Assembly (NCBI GenBank): GCA_905234005.1
Contig: CAJOFW010000020.1
Coordinates: 1-13,015 of the forward strand
Direction of reading: 5' to 3'
From: an uncultured Oscillospiraceae bacterium
Lineage (GTDB): Bacteria; Bacillota; Clostridia; Oscillospirales; Oscillospiraceae
Length of the DNA: 13,015 nt
Below the pieces are notes generated by a model. The model was given only the letters and a program-made list of their open reading frames with translations. It made no database searches and was not told where the DNA came from. A program made the translations under genes and the position numbers. Shown piece after piece: positions 5,753-11,879 of the stretch (position 1 is its first letter; every line of letters begins with the position of its first letter).

Positions 5753-8470
5753 ATGGCTGAAAAAATCACCCCCAGCTCCGCCGGGCATCCGAAGGAGAAA
5801 ATCTCCCACGGCGTATGCGTGGCCGGCCCGATGACCGTGCACACCGTGGACGGCGTGATCCGCCGCGTGCGTCCCATCGTCCTCACGGACGACGACACCC
5901 CCGGCTGGGTCATCAAGGCCCGCGGACAGGAATACACCCCCCAGCGCAAGTTCACGATGTCGCTGCTCGGCTACTGCGAGAAGGATCGCACCTACTCCTA
6001 TGACCGCCTGAAGTACCCGATGATCCGCGAGGACTTCGTCGAGACCCCGGACGGCAAGAACCGCAACACCGAAAACCGCGGCAAGTCCGGCTATCGCCGC
6101 GCCTCCTGGGACGAGGCCCTGTCCCTCGTCGCCCGTGAGATCAAGCGTCTGCACAAGACCTACGGCAAGGAGACGATCATGGCCTGTACGTCGTCCCACC
6201 ACTCCTGGGGCCTCGTCGGCTACAAGATCTCCCTGTTCAACCGCTTCTTCTCGATGATGGGCTACACCCGCGTCGCCGACAACCCCGACTCGTGGGAGGG
6301 CTTCCACTGGGGCACGCCGCATACCTACGGCTACTACTGGCGTCTCGGCGGCCCGGAGCCGTACGATATGCTCGAGATGGCCATGCAGAACGCCGATACG
6401 ATCATCTGCTGGTCGTCCGACCCCGACACCAGCCGCGGCGGCTACTCCGCGCAGGAGTCCGCGCTCTGGCGCTGGTGGATGAAGGAGATGGGCATCACCT
6501 TCATCTACGTCGACCCGTTCAACAACTACACCTCCGTCAAGCACGCGGACAAGTGGATCGGCCCCCGTATGGGCACCGACTCCGCGATTCTGGAGGCCAT
6601 CGCCTACGTGTGGCTGACAGAGGGCACGTTTGACCACGAATATGTGAAGCAGCACGGCCACCGCTTCAAGGAATTCGCCGATCACATCCTCGGCCGCGGC
6701 CCGGACGGCACGCCCAAGACCCCGAAGTGGGCGGAGGAGCTGTCCCTCGTCCCGGCCATGGACATCAAGGCCATCGCCCGCCGCTGGGCGCAGACCCCGA
6801 CGACGGTCGGCTCCGGTATGCGCGGCGGCTTCGGCGGCGCATGCCGCCACTCGAACGGCACCGAATACGCCCGTCTTCTCGTTCTGCTGTCCGCCATGCA
6901 GGGCATGGGCAAGCCCGGCCGCGCCTTCTGGGGCCCCGGCTGCGGCGCGCCGATGAACTACGACTTCTGGTTCGGCGGCTACTCCGATCCGCTGGCCTCC
7001 ATCGCGAAGGCCCCGATCGCGGACGACTGCCCGATGAACTCCGTGGAGCAGGTGCTGTACCGCCCGAATCTGCCCGACGCGATCCTGAACGGCCACTACG
7101 AGTGGTACGGCGAGGGCTTCTGCGGCGGCGGCATCGACCTCGAGTTCACCCGCCACGTCTACCCCGCCCCCGGCTATAATAAAGTCCACTGCTTCTGGCG
7201 CTACGGCGGCTCGTTCTTCGGCACCATGCTCGACACGAACAAATGGGCGAAGATGTACAAGAGTCCCGAGCTGGAGTTCGTCATCAACCAGGACATCTAC
7301 TTCACACCGGAGACACGTCACGCCGACGTCATCCTGCCCGCCTGCACCAACCTCGAGCGCGTGGACATCGGCGAGGTCGGCTCGTCCGGTCTCGGCGGCT
7401 ACTGCTCGCACTCCGAGTCCGGCAACTCCTGGCAGATGATCGTCTATCAGGACAAGGCCATCGAGCCGCTGTGGGATTCCCGCTCCGACTTCTGGATCTT
7501 CTCGCAGGTCGCCGCCCGTCTCGGCTGGGGCGAGCGCTTCACCGAGGGCCGCACCGAGGAGGAATGGGCCAAACGCTTCTGGCAGTTCTCCGACCTTCCC
7601 AAGGCCATGAACTGGGAGGACTTCAAAAAGAAGGGCTACTATATCATCCCCGTCTCGTTCAACGAGAAAAACAAGGATCCGAAGACCGGCCTGTTCGAAA
7701 ACTGGGACCGCCGTCCCGGCTTCAACTGGTTCGCCGAAAACCGCGCCTGCGACACCATGAACCACAAGGTGTTCCAGGAGGAGCATCTGCTCGGCACGTT
7801 CTCCGGCAAATTCGAGTTCGTCTCCGAATCGCTGACCTACTGGGCGCCGGACGACGAGGCCCGCCGTCCGATCCCGCAGTATCAGGACTCCTGGGAGGGC
7901 CACAAGTCCCTCTCGGCGGACAAATACCCCTACGGCCTTATCTCCCCGCACCCGCGCTTTGACTACCACACCCACTACAACCAGCACGCCAAGTGGCTCT
8001 GGGAGGTTCCCAAGAACCGCGTTCTCATAAACGGCAACCCCTACCTCGTCTGCCACATCAACCGCGACGTCGCGGAGCAGAAGGGCATCAGGGACGGCGA
8101 CGTCGTGCGGCTGTACAACGACCGCGGCAGCGTCCTGTGCGTCGCCCGCGTCACATACCGTGTCTGGCCGCAGACGATCCACGCCTACACCTCCTCCGGC
8201 ATCTACAACCCGATCGAGTACGGCAAGTGCGGCAGCACCGACAAGGGCGGCTCCATCAACGTCCTCACGCCGGGCCGTCTGATCGGCGACTACGTCCCGG
8301 CCATGGCGCCCTACAGCTGCAACATCGAGGTCGAAAAGGCCGATCCCGACCCGAACTTCGGCCAGGGCTGGGAGTTCATCCTGGACGCGGTCGACAAGCA
8401 GCAGCTCGAGACCGAGCGTCCCATCCGCACCTCCGCCGAGGCAGACCTTCTCTTCGGCGAGAAAGACTAA
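5753..8470 (+). CDS. athL: Pyrogallol-phloroglucinol transhydroxylase large subunit (AthL-type)
   Basis: Molybdenum enzyme (905 aa) predicted to convert pyrogallol to phloroglucinol; in Pelobacter acidigallici 1,2,3,5-tetrahydroxybenzene serves as co-substrate. The match to AthL, recalled from memory, runs the whole length. TSSHHSWG gives His149 (AthL His144), NPDSWEG gives Asp179 and Ser180 (Asp174 and Mo-ligand Ser175), and FWFGGY gives Tyr410 (Tyr404), so the known active-site set is complete. CWSSDPDT, GFGGACRHSNG, PAPGYNKV and DKGGSINVLTP are further shared blocks. As in AthL there is no N-terminal Fe-S motif and no Tat signal, so the enzyme is cytoplasmic. AAGGAGG precedes the ATG. The small-subunit gene starts 13 nt after the stop. 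Substrate identity is inferred; other polyphenol hydroxytransferases or dehydroxylases of this family remain possible. Confidence 0.9.
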   Translation: MAEKITPSSAGHPKEKISHGVCVAGPMTVHTVDGVIRRVRPIVLTDDDTPGWVIKARGQEYTPQRKFTMSLLGYCEKDRTYSYDRLKYPMIREDFVETPDGKNRNTENRGKSGYRRASWDEALSLVAREIKRLHKTYGKETIMACTSSHHSWGLVGYKISLFNRFFSMMGYTRVADNPDSWEGFHWGTPHTYGYYWRLGGPEPYDMLEMAMQNADTIICWSSDPDTSRGGYSAQESALWRWWMKEMGITFIYVDPFNNYTSVKHADKWIGPRMGTDSAILEAIAYVWLTEGTFDHEYVKQHGHRFKEFADHILGRGPDGTPKTPKWAEELSLVPAMDIKAIARRWAQTPTTVGSGMRGGFGGACRHSNGTEYARLLVLLSAMQGMGKPGRAFWGPGCGAPMNYDFWFGGYSDPLASIAKAPIADDCPMNSVEQVLYRPNLPDAILNGHYEWYGEGFCGGGIDLEFTRHVYPAPGYNKVHCFWRYGGSFFGTMLDTNKWAKMYKSPELEFVINQDIYFTPETRHADVILPACTNLERVDIGEVGSSGLGGYCSHSESGNSWQMIVYQDKAIEPLWDSRSDFWIFSQVAARLGWGERFTEGRTEEEWAKRFWQFSDLPKAMNWEDFKKKGYYIIPVSFNEKNKDPKTGLFENWDRRPGFNWFAENRACDTMNHKVFQEEHLLGTFSGKFEFVSESLTYWAPDDEARRPIPQYQDSWEGHKSLSADKYPYGLISPHPRFDYHTHYNQHAKWLWEVPKNRVLINGNPYLVCHINRDVAEQKGIRDGDVVRLYNDRGSVLCVARVTYRVWPQTIHAYTSSGIYNPIEYGKCGSTDKGGSINVLTPGRLIGDYVPAMAPYSCNIEVEKADPDPNFGQGWEFILDAVDKQQLETERPIRTSAEADLLFGEKD

Positions 8471-8483
8471 CGAGGTGGCTACC

Positions 8484-9344
8484 ATGCTGAAAACCAAGAT
8501 GAAAAAGCCCGGCATCGCGATCAATTCCGCCCGCTGCATGGCCTGCTACGCCTGCTTCATGGCCTGCAAGGACGAGCACTGCGGCTGGGACACCGCCCTG
8601 TCGAAATCCCAGCCCGAGCTGGGCCAGTACTGGATGAACATCATCGAATGGGAACGCGGCGACAACCCCCGCCACGTCCGCACCGCCACGGTGCCCGTGC
8701 CGTGCAGCCACTGCGACAACCCCGCCTGCATGGCCGCCGCGAAGGACGGAGCGGTCTACAAGCGCGAGGACGGCATCGTCATCATCGACCCGGAGAAGGC
8801 CGTCGGCCAGAAGGCCATCGCGGACGCCTGCCCGCAGGGCTCCGTCTTCTGGAACGAGGAGCTGCAGCTTCCGCAGAAATGCACGATGTGCGCCGAGCTT
8901 CTGGACGATCCCGACTACCCCGGCTTTGAGCCGCGCTGCGTCGAGGCGTGCCCGAACCAGGCGCTCGTGTTCGGCGACCTCGCCGACCCCGACAGCGCCA
9001 TTTCGAAGCTCATCGCGGCCAATACGGTCACGCCGTGGAAGGGCATGACCGGCTCCGTCGTCCACCTGAACATCCCCGGCAAGTTCCTCGCCGGTACGGT
9101 CGCGTACCCGAAGGAGCTGGAGGAGGTCTGCATCGGCGCGAAGGTCACGATCGCCTGCGCCGAGACCGGCGAGACGCACGAGACCGAGACAAACTGGGCC
9201 GGCGACTATGAGTTCGACAATCTCCCCGAAGGTAAGAGCTGGACCGTGACCGTCACCTTCCCCGGCTTCAAGCCCGTCGTCTACGAGAACGAACGCACCG
9301 ACCACGACCACTACGTAGGCATCACCTACCTCGAACAGGAATAA
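8484..9344 (+). CDS. athS: Transhydroxylase small (Fe-S) subunit, AthS-type
   Basis: Iron-sulfur subunit (286 aa) of the preceding large subunit. ATG at 8484 is chosen because GAGGTGG (8472-8478) lies 5 nt upstream; an in-frame GTG at 8475 falls inside that site. Twelve cluster cysteines are visible: C18/21/24/28, C74/77/82, C116 (DACPQG), C133/136 and C152/156. They suit three [4Fe-4S] clusters. The stretch IDPEKAVGQKAIADAC lacks the CxxCxxC found in the paralogue at 2683, exactly as in Pelobacter AthS (IDPEKAKGKK...TCPYG). Residues about 190-285 form the Cna-B/transthyretin-like domain (LAGTVAYP, GAKVTIACAETGE, GDYEFDNLPEG). In AthLS no net electrons leave the reaction, which fits the reduced cluster set. 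Confidence 0.92.
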   Translation: MLKTKMKKPGIAINSARCMACYACFMACKDEHCGWDTALSKSQPELGQYWMNIIEWERGDNPRHVRTATVPVPCSHCDNPACMAAAKDGAVYKREDGIVIIDPEKAVGQKAIADACPQGSVFWNEELQLPQKCTMCAELLDDPDYPGFEPRCVEACPNQALVFGDLADPDSAISKLIAANTVTPWKGMTGSVVHLNIPGKFLAGTVAYPKELEEVCIGAKVTIACAETGETHETETNWAGDYEFDNLPEGKSWTVTVTFPGFKPVVYENERTDHDHYVGITYLEQE

Positions 9345-9352
9345 GCGTCATC

Positions 9353-9379
9353 CCGGCCCTGTCCAGGCGATAGGGCCGG
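9353..9379. repeat. Inverted repeat between athS and the thiolase gene
   Basis: CCGGCCCT (9353-9360) and AGGGCCGG (9372-9379) form a perfect 8-bp stem with an 11-nt loop, starting 8 nt after the athS stop. No T run follows, so terminator function is doubtful. It lies where the -35 region of the TATAAT at 9386 would be, so an operator is equally possible. Confidence 0.4.
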
Positions 9380-9385
9380 ATACCA

Positions 9386-9391
9386 TATAAT
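9386..9391 (+). promoter_or_regulatory. Possible -10 box for the thiolase gene
   Basis: TATAAT is a consensus -10 hexamer in the AT-rich gap before the thiolase. The expected -35 position (about 9363-9368, CCAGGC) does not match consensus. If this is a promoter it probably needs an activator. The leader that follows (9392-9432) is rich in C, A and T, with no clear structure. Confidence 0.35.
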
Positions 9392-9450
9392 ATACACTCG
9401 CACAATTCACATATTCTCACACAATCTCAATCAGAAAGGAAGTCTTTCCA

Positions 9451-10701
9451 TTGGAAATAAGAAACGCAGTCATCGTTGACGCGTGCCGAACCGCTGTCGG
9501 CAAGATGGGCGGCGCGTGCAGGCCCCTGTCCGCGCTGGATATGGCCTGCGCCACGATGAAGGGAAATCTTGACCGCACGGGCATCGACCCCGCCGTCATC
9601 GACGAGGTCATCCTCGGCCAGTGCCGCCAGACCTCCGACGAACCGAACATCGCCCGCGTCGCGGCGCTGAAGGTCGGCATCCCCGAATCCGCGAGCGCGC
9701 ACACGGTCATGCGCCAGTGCGCCTCCGGCATGACCGCCGTCCAGAACGGCGCGATGCAGATCATGACCGGCGTGTCCGACGTCGTCCTCGCCGGCGGCAC
9801 CGAATCCATGTCGAACGCCGTCTTCTACATCCGGGGCGCCCGCTGGGGCGTCGGCACCGGCAATACGACGCTGGTCGACGCGCTGACCGAGGGCCAGTTC
9901 AAGAGCCAGCCCGAGGAGATCTACGGCTCCTACAACATGGGCGCCACCGCCGAACGCGTCGCCATGGAGCTTGGCATCACCCGTGAGGAGCAGGACGCCT
10001 TCTCCCTCATGAGCCAGCGCCGGGCCATCGCCGCGATCGACTCCGGCCGCTTCAAGGACGAGATCATCCCGATGGTCATCCCCCAGGGCCGGAAGAAGGA
10101 TCCCATCGTCTTCGACACCGACGAGTTCCCCAACCGCACGACGAACGAGGAGAAAATGGCGAAGCTGAAGCCTGTATTCAGCATTGACGTCCATGAGGAC
10201 GGAAAAATGTACAACTCCAAGGAGCTGACCGGCACCGTCACCGCCGGCTCGTCCTCGGGCCGCAACGACGGCGCGTCCTCGATGCTGCTCATGAGCGAGG
10301 AGAAGGCCGCGGAGCTTGGCCTCAAGCCGCTCGCGAAGATCATCGGCATGGGTCAGGCCGGCTGCAACCCGCAGCAGATGGGCCTCGGCCCCGTGTACGC
10401 CGTGCCCAAGGCGCTCAAAAACGCCGGACTCACGATCGACGATATCCAGCTCATCGAGCTGAACGAGGCGTTCGCCGCCCAGTCCCTCGGCTGCATCAAG
10501 CTCCTGGGCTGGGAGGACAAGATGGACATCATCAACGTCAACGGCGGCGCGATCGCCATGGGCCACCCTGTCGGCTCGTCCGGCTGCCGCATCCTCGTCA
10601 CACTGATCCACGAGATGAAAAAACGCGGCCTCAAATACGGCCTCGCCACCCTCTGCATCGCCGGCGGCATGGGTCAGGCGACGGTCATCGAGATGCTGTA
10701 A
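9451..10701 (+). CDS. Acetyl-CoA C-acetyltransferase (thiolase)
   Basis: Condenses or cleaves acetoacetyl-CoA/acetyl-CoA in the cytoplasm (416 aa, slightly longer than the usual 390-400). The start is TTG at 9451, placed 10 nt after GAAAGGA (9434-9440) and giving the standard opening (NAVIVDACRTAVGK). The active-site residues are present: nucleophile Cys90 in RQCASGMTA, NEAF at 339-342, His372 in GHPVGSSG and Cys402 in LCIAGGMGQ. The loop TAGSSSGRNDGA replaces the more usual TAGNASGINDGA. Beside a transhydroxylase and a BKACE it would convert acetoacetyl-CoA from the cleavage step to acetyl-CoA. The reverse (condensing) direction for butyrate synthesis cannot be excluded, and a longer 3-ketoacyl substrate is also possible. 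Confidence 0.93.
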   Translation: MEIRNAVIVDACRTAVGKMGGACRPLSALDMACATMKGNLDRTGIDPAVIDEVILGQCRQTSDEPNIARVAALKVGIPESASAHTVMRQCASGMTAVQNGAMQIMTGVSDVVLAGGTESMSNAVFYIRGARWGVGTGNTTLVDALTEGQFKSQPEEIYGSYNMGATAERVAMELGITREEQDAFSLMSQRRAIAAIDSGRFKDEIIPMVIPQGRKKDPIVFDTDEFPNRTTNEEKMAKLKPVFSIDVHEDGKMYNSKELTGTVTAGSSSGRNDGASSMLLMSEEKAAELGLKPLAKIIGMGQAGCNPQQMGLGPVYAVPKALKNAGLTIDDIQLIELNEAFAAQSLGCIKLLGWEDKMDIINVNGGAIAMGHPVGSSGCRILVTLIHEMKKRGLKYGLATLCIAGGMGQATVIEML

Positions 10702-10708
10702 CTTTTCC

Positions 10709-10737
10709 TTGAGAAAGAATATAATCCGTAATATAAT
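10709..10737 (+). promoter_or_regulatory. Promoter for the BKACE gene
   Basis: TTGAGA (10709-10714) and a perfect TATAAT (10732-10737) are 17 nt apart. Two further TATAAT hexamers occur at 10720-10725 and 10746-10751, so start-site choice may vary. Transcription from the central box would begin near 10744, leaving a leader of only about 27 nt. With no other promoter seen downstream, it may also drive the riboswitch and moeA. Confidence 0.7.
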
Positions 10738-10770
10738 GACCTCACTATAATATCGAAAGGAATGATTCCC

Positions 10771-11698
10771 ATGTCCAAATCCAATAAAATCATCATCCAG
10801 TGCTGCATCTGCGGCGCCGGCACAAAGAAGGCGCAGGCCCCCACCGTCCCCTACACCCCCGAGGAGATCGCCCGCGAGGTCGTCGCCGTGGCGAAGGCCG
10901 GCGCGTCCGTCGCCCACATCCACGTCCGCGAGGACAAGGAAGTCAACGGCAAGATGGAGATCGGCTACAAGTCCATGAGCCTGCAGAAGTTCACCGAGAC
11001 CGTCGAGCTGTCCCGGAAGTACTGCGCCGAGGAGGGCCTACATCATCATCAACCTCACCACCTCCGGCGGCGAGTATGAGGATTTCAAGCGCCTGCAGCA
11101 CCTCTCCGCCCTCAAGCCCGAGATGTGCTCCTTCGACCCCAACACGCTCAACTGGTCGAACTCCTACATCTTCGAGAACAGCCCCCGCTTCCTGAACCTG
11201 CTCGCGCAGGAGGTCGTCGCCTGCGACGTGAAGCCCGAGTTCGAGGTCTTCGACACCGGCCACATCGACTCCGTCATGTATTATGTCAACAAGCACGGCA
11301 TCCCCAAGCCGCCCCACATCCAGTTTATCATGGGCGTCGGCGGCTCCATGCCCGGCACGGCTGAGAACCTCGCGTTCCTTGTGAACAAGCTGCCCGAGGG
11401 CGCCACCTGGTCCGTCTCCGGCATCGGCCGCTGCCATATGCCGATGATGCTCGCCGGTCTCGCGCTCGGCTGCGACGGTCTGCGCGTCGGTCTGGAGGAC
11501 AACGTCATGTTCGGCAAGGCCCCGGACGGCAGCAAGATCATCGCGACGAACGTCATGCTGGTCGAGCGCGCCGTGGAGCTTGCAAAGCTGGCAGGCCGTG
11601 AGATCGCGACGGCGCAGGAGGCCCGCGATATCCTCGGCATCACCCGCAACTGCCTCCGCGACGGCAGGACGGAGCCGGTGAACATCACCGCGAAGTAA
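10771..11698 (+). pseudogene. Beta-keto acid cleavage enzyme (BKACE/Kce family), frameshifted
   Basis: Zn-dependent Claisen-type lyase family that splits a beta-keto acid with acetyl-CoA. ATG at 10771 is preferred because AAAGG (10756-10760) is 10 nt away; an ATG at 10762 is too close. The first frame gives residues 1-89 with Zn ligands His49 and His51 (HIHVRE). After GGC at 11035-11037 the family sequence continues in the next frame (YIIINLTTSGGEY from 11039) to the stop at 11696-11698, with RVGLEDN supplying the Zn-ligand Glu. One extra or two missing bases near 11038 explain this; restored length is about 309 aa, normal for the family. Kce has Glu at the GAE position that contacts the substrate amine, whereas this protein has GAG, suiting a non-amino substrate such as 3,5-dioxohexanoate. 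Both halves look well conserved, so a sequencing error or very recent mutation is likely. Confidence 0.85.
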
Positions 11699-11720
11699 TT
11701 CCGCGTCACAGTTTCATTTT

Positions 11721-11811
11721 TCTCCGAGCCGGACGGGCTAAAGCGTTCGCCATGCCCGTCCGGCCGGGGCTGGGCCGGAAACGGGCCAGCCTTCACGTTT
11801 GAAAAGGAGAG
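11721..11811 (+). promoter_or_regulatory. Molybdenum cofactor (Moco) riboswitch aptamer
   Basis: The sequence follows the Moco RNA motif: CTCCGAGCC near the start, GCTAAAGC, GGCCGGGGCTGG, and TGAAAAGGAGAG at the end. P1 pairs TCTCC (11721-11725) with GGAGA (11806-11810). P2 is an 11-bp stem, 11728-11738 with 11754-11764. P3 pairs GGCTGG (11768-11773) with CCAGCC (11786-11791) and, past a G-G mismatch, ends in CCG-GAAA-CGG with a GNRA tetraloop. P3 is reported to be lacking in variants linked to tungsten cofactor, so its presence favours molybdenum. It stands before moeA, a known target gene. It begins 22 nt after the BKACE stop, too close for an evident promoter of its own. Confidence 0.88.
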
Positions 11812-11828
11812 TCTGACACCGATCAGGG

Positions 11829-11861
11829 AACAGCTCTGTCTTTTTTACAGAGCTGTTTTTT
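11829..11861 (+). terminator. Intrinsic terminator, riboswitch expression platform
   Basis: AACAGCTCTGT (11829-11839) pairs with ACAGAGCTGTT (11847-11857) around a T-rich loop, and T residues run to 11861. It lies between the Moco aptamer and moeA, ending 18 nt before the ATG. The 3' strand of aptamer P1 with its flank (AAAAGGAGAG, 11802-11811) can pair instead with CTCTGTCTTTT (11834-11844), which contains the terminator's 5' arm. That gives a simple off-switch: ligand holds P1, the terminator forms, and moeA is silenced. An outer stem TCTGACA (11811-11817) with TGTCAGG (11863-11869) may also form. Confidence 0.88.
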
Positions 11862-11879
11862 CTGTCAGGGTACAATATT

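Noticed and set aside
5732..8539. A 935-codon open frame on the minus strand, opposite athL
   Set aside because: It is the antisense shadow of a high-GC gene: the + strand protein matches a known family along its length, while the minus product is a low-complexity Val/Ala/Gly/Arg-rich string with no domain. The antisense frames at 1799-2626, 8376-9311, 9427-10923 and 11925-13010 are rejected for the same reason.
9353..9380. Intrinsic terminator after athS
   Set aside because: The sequence after the stem is ATACCATATAAT, not a T tract; a -10-like box is there instead.
11023..11045. Programmed +1 ribosomal frameshift in the BKACE gene
   Set aside because: CTA is an unusual Leu codon here, but no known slippery site or stimulatory structure is evident and BKACE genes are not known for recoding. 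A sequencing error or a mutation is simpler.
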